Assembly (NCBI RefSeq): GCF_049650445.1
Contig: NZ_JBASAD010000008.1
Coordinates: 49,489 to 113,488, forward strand
DNA: 64,000 bases
Direction: 5' to 3'
From: Castellaniella sp049650445
GTDB taxonomy: Bacteria > Pseudomonadota > Gammaproteobacteria > Burkholderiales > Burkholderiaceae_B
Within the stretch, counting starts at the first letter, position 1; every line of letters starts with the position of its first letter. Under the pieces are notes generated by a model that was given only the letters and a program-made list of their open reading frames with translations, made no database searches and was not told the origin of the DNA. The position numbers and the translations under genes are program-made. Shown one piece after another: positions 34,449 through 46,027 of the stretch.

Positions 34449-35405
34449 TCAGCCGAGGCCGCCGACGCCGCGCCCCGCCCGCGCCCCGACTTCCTTGAGG
34501 ATGCCGATGAGCGTGGCCGCCGCCGGCACCGGTTCGCGGTCGGCCCGCAGGCTGTAGCCTATCGTGCCGAACGGCACGCGCACGTGGATGGGGACTTCGA
34601 ACAGCACCCCCGCTTGGATCAGCGGCCGGGCCGCCACGCTGGGCAGCATGGCCAGCGTATCGGAGCGCGCCAGAATGCCCAGGTTGGTCAGCATCGACAG
34701 CGAGACGATCTGGTTATGGGGAATCGGCAGATCACGGCTGCGAAAGAAGCGATCCACCTGCTTGCGCACGGGCGAGGCATTGGACGGCACGATCCAGGGA
34801 TAGACCAGCAGATCCTCAGGCGCGCACTCCGGCCGATGGGACAGGGGATGGCCGGCGCGCGCCACGATCATCAGTTCGTCGTCGTAGATTGCGTGCACTT
34901 CGACCCCTTCGCCCGGATTCTCGGGCAGGCGGCCGACGATCACGTCCAGTTCGCCGACCTGCAGCATGGGGTACAGAATGTCGTTGGTGGCCTCCTGGAT
35001 CATCAGGCCCACCTTGGGGTGGCGGCTCTTCATCAGGGCCACGCTTTCGGGCAGCAGCCAGGCCGACGCGGAAATCAGCGTGCCGACCGCCACCTGACCG
35101 CCCTCGCCGTTGCGCAGCGCCTCCAGTTCCTCGCTCAAGGCACGCGCATCGCCCAGCATGGGACGGATGCGTTCCAGCAGATGCTCGGCAAACACGGTCA
35201 GCCGCACGCCCTTGCTGTGACGCTCGAACAGCGTGACCGCCAGCAGCTCCTCCAGTTGCCGGACGACCTTGACCACATTGGGCTGGGTCATGTGCACGGC
35301 CTCGGCCGCCTTGTGCATGGACCCCAGGGTGGCCACGCGCTCGAACACCAGCAACTGCTTGAATTTCAGATCGCGCACGCGCGCCAGGCTCTGGTCCGAC
35401 AGCAT
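34449..35405 (-). CDS. LysR family transcriptional regulator (GbpR-like), likely regulator of the aminomuconate operon
   Basis: 318 aa. Helix-turn-helix M-H-K-A-A-E-A-V-H-M-T-Q-P-N-V-V-K near residues 30-46. The effector domain carries E-L-D-V-I-V-G-R-L-P and the segment Y-P-W-I-V-P-S, typical of the GbpR/CbbR-like group sensing aromatic acids or sugars acids. It is encoded just upstream of, and on the same strand as, the catabolic genes, with two symmetric sites between. Its start is 7 bp after the stop of the EamA gene, so it may be co-transcribed with that gene. Confidence 0.9.
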   Translation of the reverse strand: MLSDQSLARVRDLKFKQLLVFERVATLGSMHKAAEAVHMTQPNVVKVVRQLEELLAVTLFERHSKGVRLTVFAEHLLERIRPMLGDARALSEELEALRNGEGGQVAVGTLISASAWLLPESVALMKSRHPKVGLMIQEATNDILYPMLQVGELDVIVGRLPENPGEGVEVHAIYDDELMIVARAGHPLSHRPECAPEDLLVYPWIVPSNASPVRKQVDRFFRSRDLPIPHNQIVSLSMLTNLGILARSDTLAMLPSVAARPLIQAGVLFEVPIHVRVPFGTIGYSLRADREPVPAAATLIGILKEVGARAGRGVGGLG

Positions 35406-35412
35406 GGCGGGC

Positions 35413-36327
35413 CTATTTCCGCCCGCCCACCGACTGCAGGCTGATCACCGCCAGCGCCACGCCGATCAGGATCATCCCCGCCAATTCCAGCCCGCCCGGG
35501 GTCTCGCCCAGTTCCAGCCAGCCGGACAGCACCCCGACCACCGGCACACCCAGCGACGACAGCCCCGCCATCCCGGCGGACAGGTGCTGCAGCGCGAACA
35601 GCCACAGAAACCAGGCCAGGGCCGTCGCCAGGATCGCGTTGTAGGCCAGCGCGGCGTAGAAATAGGGCACGGCCTCGATCGGTCGTTCCGGCACCACCCA
35701 GGCGGCGACGCACAGCGCCAGGGCGCCGAACAGCATCTGCCAGGCCGTCAGCGGCAGCGCATCCATCGGATGGTCGCGTTTGATCCATTTCGCGACCAGG
35801 GTCGCCAGCGCCCAGCACAGGCCCGAGGAGACCGCCAGCACTTCACTGACGATGCCGGCGTGCTGATTCCAGGGCTCCAGGATCAGCAGCAGGCCCGCCG
35901 CCGCCAGCGCCAGCGCCAGCCACTGCGCACCCCGGATCCGTTCACCGAACACCGCCCAGGCCAGCGGGATGACCCAGAACGGCATGGTGTACACCAGGAT
36001 CGAAGTCTTGCCCGCGCTGCCCTGCAACAGCGCGAGCTGGATCAGGGCGGAAAACGCCCCGGTCTGCAGCACGCCCAGCAGCACCACGCGGGGCCAGGCC
36101 CGGATGCGCATGGGGCGCCGCAGAATCTTCAGCACCAGCATCAGCGCCACGGCGCCGAACAGGGTGCGCAGCGCGGAAAAATCGAAGGGGCCGACATAGG
36201 CCAGCACCCGCTTCATGACAACCCAGTTGTAACCCCAGACCAGGGCCATGCCGGCCAGCGCCATCAGCGCGAGCCGTTCGTTGCGGCGATTCCCGTCGCC
36301 ACGCGGCGGCGTTTTTTCAGCAGTCAA
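35413..36327 (-). CDS. EamA/DMT-superfamily transporter
   Basis: 304 aa with ten predicted helices in two EamA repeats; V-W-G-Y-N-W-V-V-M-K near residue 30 and the second-half S-L-G-V-P-V-V-G-V-L-S-G-W. Probably an exporter of amino acids or related metabolites. The start overlaps the stop of the LysR gene upstream (36324) by 4 bp, implying coupling with it. A link with the aminomuconate pathway, such as export of an overflow intermediate, is conceivable but unproven. Confidence 0.9.
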   Translation of the reverse strand: MTAEKTPPRGDGNRRNERLALMALAGMALVWGYNWVVMKRVLAYVGPFDFSALRTLFGAVALMLVLKILRRPMRIRAWPRVVLLGVLQTGAFSALIQLALLQGSAGKTSILVYTMPFWVIPLAWAVFGERIRGAQWLALALAAAGLLLILEPWNQHAGIVSEVLAVSSGLCWALATLVAKWIKRDHPMDALPLTAWQMLFGALALCVAAWVVPERPIEAVPYFYAALAYNAILATALAWFLWLFALQHLSAGMAGLSSLGVPVVGVLSGWLELGETPGGLELAGMILIGVALAVISLQSVGGRK

Positions 36328-37241
36328 GATGTTCTCTGTCCTTCCCAGTAACCGGATTCATGATAATGGTTTCTCAGGTCGTCGATGAAATAACGCACCT
36401 TGGCCGGCAGGTAGCGCTGCTGCGGGTAGACGGCCTGGATGTCGTAGGCGGGCAGGGCGAATTCATCGAGCACCGTCACCAGTTCGCCGCGCTTGAGTTC
36501 GCGCTGGATCTCCCAGGTGGACCGCCAGCCGACGCCCAGGCCCTGGCACACCCAGCGGTACAGCAATTCACCATCGTTGCAGGCCAGAGCGCCGCGCACC
36601 CGTACGGCAAACGGCTTGCCGTCACGCACGAAGGTCCAGCCGCGATGCTGCCCGCCCTGCAGGTTGAACGCCAGGCAGTTGTGCCGCACCAGGTCTTCCG
36701 GCACGCGCGGCACGCCGTGCGACTCGAAATAGGCAGGCGTGCCGCACACGACGCGGCGGTTCGGGAACAGGCGCACCGCCACGTAGTTCGGATCGGTGAC
36801 CTCGCCGATCCGAATCGCCATGTCGTAGCCCTCGCGCACCAGATCCACCACGCTGTCGGTGAAATTGAAGGACAGCGCCAGATCCGGATAGCGTTCACGG
36901 AACGCCAGCGCGTGCGGGGCCACGTGCAGGCGCCCGAACGAAGCCGGCGCCGACACCACCAGATGACCGGTCAGCGAACGGCGCCGGGACATGATGCTGG
37001 CGTCGGCGGCGTCGAAATCATGGAGCAGTTGCTGGCAGTGCTCCAGATAGCGTTCCCCCAGGTCCGTCAGCACCAGGCCGCGCGTGGACCGGTGCACCAG
37101 TTGCACCCCCAGGCGCTTTTCCAGCGCCGTCAGGCGCCGCCCCATGATGACCGGCGTCACACCCTCGACCAAAGCAGCGGCGGCGAAGCTGCCCTGCTCG
37201 GCAATCAATACAAAACTGCGAAGCTCGGTATAGCGGCTCAA
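36324..37241 (-). CDS. LysR family transcriptional regulator (divergent from gcl)
   Basis: 305 aa. Begins L(M)-S-R-Y-T-E-L-R-S-F-V; helix-turn-helix G-S-F-A-A-A-A-L-V-E-G-V-T-P-V-I-M-G; H-R-S-T-R-G-L-V-L-T-D-L-G near residue 57 marks the CrgA-like group. TTG 37241 is chosen: GGGAG lies about 7 bp upstream and the protein then starts like its family; the frame remains open up to 37349. Divergent from gcl and coupled to the EamA gene, so it may regulate either. Confidence 0.87.
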   Translation of the reverse strand: MSRYTELRSFVLIAEQGSFAAAALVEGVTPVIMGRRLTALEKRLGVQLVHRSTRGLVLTDLGERYLEHCQQLLHDFDAADASIMSRRRSLTGHLVVSAPASFGRLHVAPHALAFRERYPDLALSFNFTDSVVDLVREGYDMAIRIGEVTDPNYVAVRLFPNRRVVCGTPAYFESHGVPRVPEDLVRHNCLAFNLQGGQHRGWTFVRDGKPFAVRVRGALACNDGELLYRWVCQGLGVGWRSTWEIQRELKRGELVTVLDEFALPAYDIQAVYPQQRYLPAKVRYFIDDLRNHYHESGYWEGQRTS

Positions 37242-37353
37242 GAGGATCTCCCGCTGGTTAAAAAACGCCCAAGACACTGTCACAAAAGCAGAATTCAAAC
37301 AAAACAAGCCTGCCTGAGATCGATTGAATTCCACCCCAAACCTTCCCAACTAC

Positions 37354-37366
37354 ATACATATAGTAT
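37354..37366. promoter_or_regulatory. Candidate LysR box in the lysR-gcl interval
   Basis: ATAC-ATATA-GTAT, 4-bp arms with a 5-bp centre in an AT-rich part of the 229-bp divergent region, 104 bp before gcl. Form and place only. Confidence 0.35.
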
Positions 37367-37470
37367 CGACAGAACAGAGGGTGAATGGGATTCCTGCATC
37401 TGGATGCTTTCTTTATTCTGGCCCTGTCAACGAATACCCCCATACCAATCTGACCGATCCAGGAGAAATC

Positions 37471-39252
<1,782 letters not shown>

Positions 39253-39310
39253 ACAGAGCCCCGGCCGCCGCGCCACCGCGCGGCGGCCAACAGAATCAGG
39301 AGTACACGAC

Positions 39311-40087
39311 ATGCCCAAATTCGCCGCCAATCTGTCGATGCTGTTCACCGAAATCGACTTCCTGGATCGCTTCCAGGCCGCCGCGAAAACCGGTTTCCAA
39401 GGTGTGGAATACCTGTTCCCCTACGCCTACGACAAGCAGGAACTGGCCAGGCGCCTGAAAGACAACGGCCTGGTCCAGGTGCTGCACAATCTGCCGGCCG
39501 GCGACTGGGACGCCGGTGAACGCGGCATCGCCTGCCACCCCGACCGCGTCGAGGAATTCAAGCGGGGCGTCGCCAGCGCCATCGAATACGCCCAGGCCCT
39601 GAACTGCCCACAGGTCAACTGCCTGGCCGGCAAGGTTCCGGCGGGCGTGGACACCGCCACGGCGCACAAGACGTTCGTCGAGAACCTGCGTTACGCCGCC
39701 GCCGAACTGAAAAAAGCCGGTATCCGCCTGGTGATCGAACCCATCAACACTTTCGACATCCCGGGCTTCTTCCTGTCGCGCACCGATCAGGCGCTGGCCA
39801 TCATCGCCGAAGTCGGTTCCGACAATCTGCGCGTGCAGTACGACATCTACCATGCGCAGCGCATGGAAGGCGAACTGGGCAACACGATCAGCAAGCAGCT
39901 CGGCGCCATCGGCCACATCCAGCTCGCCGACAACCCCGGCCGCAATGAACCGGGCACCGGCGAGATCAACTACCACTGGCTGTTCCGCCACATCGACGCC
40001 ACCGGCTATGACGGCTGGATCGGCTGCGAATACAAGCCGGCCGCCCGCACAGAGGACGGCCTGGGCTGGATCAAGGCGCTGGCCTGA
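39311..40087 (+). CDS. hyi: Hydroxypyruvate isomerase
   Basis: 258 aa TIM-barrel isomerase. Catalytic glutamates E143 (L-V-I-E-P-I-N) and E240 (G-C-E-Y-K-P) match those of E. coli Hyi, and length is identical. It interconverts hydroxypyruvate and tartronate semialdehyde, next to the Gcl product. AGGAG precedes the ATG. Confidence 0.95.
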   Translation: MPKFAANLSMLFTEIDFLDRFQAAAKTGFQGVEYLFPYAYDKQELARRLKDNGLVQVLHNLPAGDWDAGERGIACHPDRVEEFKRGVASAIEYAQALNCPQVNCLAGKVPAGVDTATAHKTFVENLRYAAAELKKAGIRLVIEPINTFDIPGFFLSRTDQALAIIAEVGSDNLRVQYDIYHAQRMEGELGNTISKQLGAIGHIQLADNPGRNEPGTGEINYHWLFRHIDATGYDGWIGCEYKPAARTEDGLGWIKALA

Positions 40088-40132
40088 ACCCCCATCCCGG
40101 CACTCAAACCCGAATCCACAAGGAGAATTCAC

Positions 40133-41017
40133 ATGGCCACTATCGGTTTCATCGGTCTGGGCATCATGGGCACCCCCATGGCCGCCAATCTCATCCAGGG
40201 CGGTCACACCCTGGTCACCTTCACCCACGGCAAGACTCCGCAAAGCCTGCTGGACGCCGGCGCCAAGGCCGCCGCCAGCAGCACCGAAGTCGCCCGGGCG
40301 TCCGACATCATCATCGTCATGGTGCCTGACACGCCTGACGTCGACGCCGTACTGTTCGGCGAAAACGGCGTGGCCGCCGGCCTGTCCGAGGGCAAGATCG
40401 TCATCGACATGAGTTCGATCTCGCCCGTCGCCACCAAGGAATTCGCCAAGAAGATCAACGCGCTGGGCTGCGAATACCTGGACGCTCCGGTGTCCGGCGG
40501 CGAAGTCGGCGCCAAGGCCGCCAGCCTGACCATCATGATCGGCGGCAGCCAGGCTGCCTTCGACCAGTGCAAGCCGATCTTCGAGCTGATGGGCAAGAAC
40601 ATCACCCTGGTCGGCGGCAACGGCGACGGCCAGACCACCAAGGTCGCCAACCAGATCATCGTCGCCCTGACCATCGAAGCCGTGGGCGAAGCCCTGCTGC
40701 TGGCCTCCAAGGCCGGTGCCGATCCGGCCAAGGTCCGCCAGGCGCTGATGGGCGGCTTTGCCAGCTCGCGCATCCTGGAAGTGCACGGCGAACGCATGGT
40801 CAAGCGCACCTTCGACCCGGGCTTCCGCATCAACCTGCACCAGAAGGACCTGAACCTGGCCCTGTCCACCGCCCGCCAACTGGGGCTGTCCCTGCCCAGC
40901 ACGGCCGTGGCCCAGGAACTGTTCAACGCCTGCGTGGCCCACGGCGGTGCCGGCTGGGATCACTCCGGCATGGTGCGTGCGCTGGAAATCATGGCGAACC
41001 ACGAAATCGGCCAATGA
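40133..41017 (+). CDS. glxR: 2-hydroxy-3-oxopropionate (tartronate semialdehyde) reductase
   Basis: 294 aa beta-hydroxyacid dehydrogenase. NAD motif G-F-I-G-L-G-I-M-G-T-P-M near residues 5-16, substrate motif D-A-P-V-S-G-G-E-V-G-A near 120, catalytic lysine in G-Q-T-T-K-V-A-N-Q near 171. It reduces tartronate semialdehyde to D-glycerate. AAGGAGA before the ATG. Equivalent to GarR/GlxR; context favours the glyoxylate role. Confidence 0.94.
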   Translation: MATIGFIGLGIMGTPMAANLIQGGHTLVTFTHGKTPQSLLDAGAKAAASSTEVARASDIIIVMVPDTPDVDAVLFGENGVAAGLSEGKIVIDMSSISPVATKEFAKKINALGCEYLDAPVSGGEVGAKAASLTIMIGGSQAAFDQCKPIFELMGKNITLVGGNGDGQTTKVANQIIVALTIEAVGEALLLASKAGADPAKVRQALMGGFASSRILEVHGERMVKRTFDPGFRINLHQKDLNLALSTARQLGLSLPSTAVAQELFNACVAHGGAGWDHSGMVRALEIMANHEIGQ

Positions 41018-41096
41018 CCCGGCCAATCAGCGTAAGCTGAACCCCCGCAGCTTGTCGGCGGCCCCGCCCAGCCATGGGTCCACCCGCCGGACAGGC

Positions 41097-41134
41097 CGCA
41101 AACCACGGCGGCCGCCCGGTCGTCGCGGTTTGCG
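41097..41134. other. Inverted repeat between glxR and the glycerate kinase gene
   Basis: CGCAAACC and GGTTTGCG, 8-bp perfect arms with a 22-bp spacer, in the 143-bp gap, 27 bp before the kinase start. It may be an operator or a mRNA stem; no T-run follows. Confidence 0.4.
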
Positions 41135-41160
41135 ACTTCGCTTATCCACCTGGACGCACC

Positions 41161-42423
41161 ATGAACCTCTCGCCCCGCGAGCTCCTCACCCGCATGTTCC
41201 AGGCGGCCGTGCGCGCCGCTCAGCCCGAGCACTGCATCCCCGCCTTCCTGCCGCAACGGCCCAAGGGGCGCACGATCGTCATCGGCGCGGGCAAGGCCTC
41301 GGCCGCCATGGCGCAGGCCTTCGAGCGCCACTGGGCCGGCCCCATCGAGGGGCTGGTGGTCACCCGCTACGGCTACGCCGTACCTTGCGAACGCATCGAA
41401 ATCGTCGAGGCCGCCCATCCGGTGCCCGACGAGGCCGGCGAAATCGCCGCCCGGCGGCTGTTCGAACAGGTGGCCGGCCTGACGGCCGACGACCTGGTGA
41501 TCTGCCTGATCTCGGGCGGCGGCTCATCGCTGCTGCCCGTCCCCGGCGCCGGTGTCACACTGGCCGACAAGCAGGCCATCAACCGCGCCCTGCTGAAGTC
41601 CGGCGCGACGATTTCCGAAATGAACTGTGTGCGCCGTCACCTGTCGGGCATCAAGGGCGGCCGGCTCGCAGCGGCCTGCGCCCCCGCGCGCGTGATCAAT
41701 CTGCTGATCTCCGACGTACCGGGCGACCAGCCCTGCGACATCGCCTCCGGCCCGACCGTGGCCGATCCCAGCACCTGCGCCGACGCACTGGACATCGTGC
41801 GCCGCTACGGCATCGAACTGCCGGCAGGCGCTCGCGCGCTGCTGGAGTCCGGCGCGGGCGAAACCCTCAAGCTCGGCGACGAACGCCTGGCCCGCGTCGA
41901 AACCCACCTGATCGCCACCCCGCAGATGGCCCTGGAAGCCGCCGCCTCGGTGGCCCGCGCAGCCGGCATCATGCCGCTGCTGCTGGGTGACCGCATCGAA
42001 GGCGAAGCGCGCGACGTCGGCAAGGTCCTGGGTGGCATCGCCCTGCAGGTGCGCGCCCACAATCAACCCATCCCCGCGCCCTGCGTGCTGCTGTCCGGCG
42101 GCGAGACCACCGTCACCGTGCGCGGCCAGGGCCGCGGCGGACGCAACGTCGAATGCCTGCTGTCCCTGGCCATCACCCTGGACGGCGCCGAAGGCGTGCA
42201 CGCCCTGGCCGGCGACACCGACGGCGTGGACGGCCAGGAAGAAATCGCCGGCGCCCTGATCGGCCCGGACACGCTGCCGCGCGCCTGGGCGGCCGGCATG
42301 CCGCCGCGCGCGCACCTGGACGACAACGACGGCCACGGCTTTTTCGAACGCCTGGGCGATTCTCTGATCACCGGCCCCACGCTTACCAACGTCAACGATT
42401 TCCGCGCCATCCTGGTCCTCTGA
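41161..42423 (+). CDS. Glycerate 2-kinase (MOFRL family)
   Basis: 420 aa of the TtuD/GckA type. Markers: G-A-G-K-A-S-A-A-M-A-Q-A near residue 43, L-I-S-G-G-G-S-S-L-L near 118, S-D-V-P-G-D and the C-terminal MOFRL domain with G-G-R-N-V-E-C-L and A-G-D-T-D-G-V-D-G. It phosphorylates glycerate to 2-phosphoglycerate. ATG 41161 is chosen since the family begins there; an upstream ATG at 41074 adds an atypical leader. Confidence 0.93.
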   Translation: MNLSPRELLTRMFQAAVRAAQPEHCIPAFLPQRPKGRTIVIGAGKASAAMAQAFERHWAGPIEGLVVTRYGYAVPCERIEIVEAAHPVPDEAGEIAARRLFEQVAGLTADDLVICLISGGGSSLLPVPGAGVTLADKQAINRALLKSGATISEMNCVRRHLSGIKGGRLAAACAPARVINLLISDVPGDQPCDIASGPTVADPSTCADALDIVRRYGIELPAGARALLESGAGETLKLGDERLARVETHLIATPQMALEAAASVARAAGIMPLLLGDRIEGEARDVGKVLGGIALQVRAHNQPIPAPCVLLSGGETTVTVRGQGRGGRNVECLLSLAITLDGAEGVHALAGDTDGVDGQEEIAGALIGPDTLPRAWAAGMPPRAHLDDNDGHGFFERLGDSLITGPTLTNVNDFRAILVL

Positions 42424-42455
42424 GCCCGGCGGCGCACCCAAGGAGACACACCATC

Positions 42456-42880
42456 ATGAAGACCATCCGAGTCCTGACCCTGGAAGACGCGCGCCGCATG
42501 GCCGCCGCCGCCGAGGCCGAAGCCCGCCGCAGCGGCTGGAACGTCAGCATCGCCATCTGCGACGCCGGCGGCCACGCCCTGTGGCTGCAGCGCATGGACG
42601 GCGCCCCCCTCATGAGCGCCCAGATCGCCCCCGAAAAAGCCCGCACCTGCGTGCTCAGCGGCAAACCCAGCAAGGTCTACGAGGACATGGTCAACCAGGG
42701 CCGCATCGCCGCCCTGTCCATGCCGGTCATGCCGCTTGAAGGCGGTGAGCCCCTCTATTTCGACGGCCACGTCATCGGTGCGGTCGGCGTGTCCGGCGTG
42801 CAGGCCGTGCAGGACGCCCAGGTGGCCCGTGCCGGCGTCGCCGCCCTGGATGGCACCGGTCATCTCCCCGGGGTCCAGTC

Positions 42881-42884
<4 letters not shown>
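42456..42884 (+). CDS. GlcG/HbpS family protein
   Basis: 142 aa single-domain GlcG/HbpS (DUF336) protein: A-E-A-E-A-R-R-S-G-W-N-V-S-I-A-I-C-D-A-G-G near the N terminus and V-I-G-A-V-G-V-S-G near the end. Members accompany glycolate, propanediol and glyoxylate genes; some bind heme, but the general function is unknown. AAGGAGA precedes ATG 42456. The stop overlaps the pyruvate kinase start by 4 bp. Confidence 0.9.
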
Positions 42885-44299
<1,415 letters not shown>

Positions 44300-44320
44300 A
44301 GCGGCTCCGTGCCCGGGCGA

Positions 44321-45037
44321 TCAATGCCCGAAGATCGCCTCGAAATCCGGTTCCAGCACTTGCCCGCCGCTCAGATTCAGGGAGCCCTCGATATGCATCA
44401 GGTGCGTCAGCATCAGGCGCTGGGCGCCTGCGGCATCGCGCGCCTCGATGCGGTCGACCAGCTCGACGTGTTCGTTCTGCGGGCAGGCCGATGCGGCCGA
44501 GCTGTCGTACAGGGTGATGATCAGGCAGGTCAGCGCCGTCAGTTCACGAATGGCCCGGGCCAGAAAGCCGCCCGCCACCATATCGACCAGGTGGATGTGA
44601 AACACGCCGGACAGCCGGATGACCGCACGCATGTCTTCCTGCTCGCGCGCCTTGCGCTCCTCGTCGAGATGGGCACGCAAGACCGCCAGGTCCTGCGCAG
44701 TCACCTGGCCGCATAGTTTGGCCACCAGCGGCGGCTCGAGCAAGCGGCGCGCCTCGAACATTTCACGCGCCTCCTCGACCGTGGGCTGCGCGACATAGGC
44801 GCCCCGATTCGGAATCAGGGTCACGACCTGTTCATGCGCCAGACGTGCCAGAACCTCGCGGATCTTGGTCCGGCTCACGCCCGTGACCTCGGCCAGCCGT
44901 TCCTCTGCCAGCTTGGCTCCGGGCAGCAGGCGCCGCTCGAGTATCCCAAGCTGTATCCGTTGATAGATTCCCTCCGCATCCATGGCATTTTTTGCCTGTT
45001 TGCGGCGGCCTGCATTTTTCTTGATCTGAGTCAGCAT
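44321..45037 (-). CDS. GntR family regulator (FadR-type, FCD domain)
   Basis: 239 aa. Winged helix with L-A-E-E-R-L-A-E-V-T-G-V-S-R-T-K-I-R-E-V followed by an all-helical FCD domain whose metal-ligand histidines appear near F-H-I-H-L-V and Q-N-E-H-V and L-T-H-L-M-H. FCD proteins sense organic acids. The start is unsure: ATG 45037 or ATG 44983; the frame opens further to 45157. The symmetric site at 45132 lies upstream. Last gene on the minus strand after the TRAP and racemase-family genes; convergent with pyk. Confidence 0.88.
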   Translation of the reverse strand: MLTQIKKNAGRRKQAKNAMDAEGIYQRIQLGILERRLLPGAKLAEERLAEVTGVSRTKIREVLARLAHEQVVTLIPNRGAYVAQPTVEEAREMFEARRLLEPPLVAKLCGQVTAQDLAVLRAHLDEERKAREQEDMRAVIRLSGVFHIHLVDMVAGGFLARAIRELTALTCLIITLYDSSAASACPQNEHVELVDRIEARDAAGAQRLMLTHLMHIEGSLNLSGGQVLEPDFEAIFGH

Positions 45038-45131
45038 GATGTCGGAACTCGGCACCGATGGCATGCACCGCTCATGAACAGCCCAAAGGCCGCCATATCC
45101 GATGAACGCGGTTCTGAATTTTGTGGAGCCA

Positions 45132-45145
45132 CATTGTACACAATG
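45132..45145. promoter_or_regulatory. Candidate GntR operator before the gntR gene
   Basis: CATTGT-AC-ACAATG, 6-bp perfect arms. The form fits FadR-type operators (T-x-G-T...A-C-x-A). The 10-mer ATTGTACACA recurs, on the opposite strand, at 49143-49152. Confidence 0.6.
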
Positions 45146-45252
45146 CCCCTGAATCACCCCTGAGAAGCTGATCCGTCGTTCTTGAAAAATCAGCGTTTTT
45201 CACTCAGGTTTCTTCAGGAAATTGAATACAAAGCATCTTGAGCGAAATGCGT

Positions 45253-45981
45253 TCAAGCCACCTCGCGAAACAGACGCCCCCAGTTCTGTATGCCTGCGGG
45301 ATCGACGCCTGCCATCTTCAGCGCCTTCCAGACCACGGTCGAAACCGAGTCATACAAAGGGATGCCCAATTCGCTTTCGATGCGCTCGGCCAGTTGCGCC
45401 GCCTTGACGTTGGTGCACATCACGGTCAAGGCATCGGGGCCGTATCCCGCAACCTCACGGGCCATGCGCAACACCTCGGATTCGGCCACCTCGGAAAAGT
45501 CGAAATTGACCTGCAGGCCGGCATGCCGCTCTCCGGGGACCTGGATACCGGCTGCCTCGTAATTGGCCATGATCCGCCGCTGCACCGACTCGATATACGG
45601 AGACACCAGGCCCAGCTTCCTGACGCCCGTCTTTTCCAGGATCTCGTTGAGCGCCAGGACGGAGGTCGTGGAGGGAATCCCGGTCGCGGCCGAGATCTCG
45701 CGACACAGGGCCTCGTCGGTCTCGAATCCCAGCCAGCTGGCCGCGGTCCCGCTCCAGCCGATCACATCGACACGTGCGTCCGCGAGCTGCCGGGCGGCGT
45801 CCAGTATCTTCCCGATGTCGAACTGCCCCAGCGACTGCCGATCCAGCGAAATCTGCGTCACGGTAAAGCGGGCGAAGTGCGCGGATACCCCGGGGATTGC
45901 GCTGACCATCGCGCTGGTCAGCGGCTCCAGCGCCGTATTGGACGACGGTGTCAGCATGCCCAGCAGGACTCGTTTTGTCAT
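45253..45981 (-). CDS. Asp/Glu racemase superfamily protein with one catalytic cysteine (maleate isomerase / arylmalonate decarboxylase type)
   Basis: 242 aa with two similar alpha/beta halves. The second-half cysteine C189 is in V-M-C-T-N-V-K-A. At the place of the first-half cysteine the sequence reads W-S-G-T-A-A-S (76-82), so racemases and maleate isomerases, which use two cysteines, are poor matches; arylmalonate decarboxylase has this one-cysteine arrangement with glycine on the other side. P-S-S-N near residue 12 and S-P-Y near 127 bind carboxylates in the family. GGAG is 9 bp before ATG 45981; another ATG at 45987 is possible. It follows the TRAP permease gene by 46 bp. Confidence 0.82.
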   Translation of the reverse strand: MTKRVLLGMLTPSSNTALEPLTSAMVSAIPGVSAHFARFTVTQISLDRQSLGQFDIGKILDAARQLADARVDVIGWSGTAASWLGFETDEALCREISAATGIPSTTSVLALNEILEKTGVRKLGLVSPYIESVQRRIMANYEAAGIQVPGERHAGLQVNFDFSEVAESEVLRMAREVAGYGPDALTVMCTNVKAAQLAERIESELGIPLYDSVSTVVWKALKMAGVDPAGIQNWGRLFREVA

Positions 45982-46027
45982 ATCCATGATCTCCACAGCT
46001 TGAACGTCGGGGCGGGGTCGGCCCGAC

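Noticed and set aside
45253..45981. Hydantoin racemase forming a hydantoin-to-D-amino-acid set with the hydantoinase
   Set aside because: One of the two racemase cysteines is missing and no carbamoylase gene is present.
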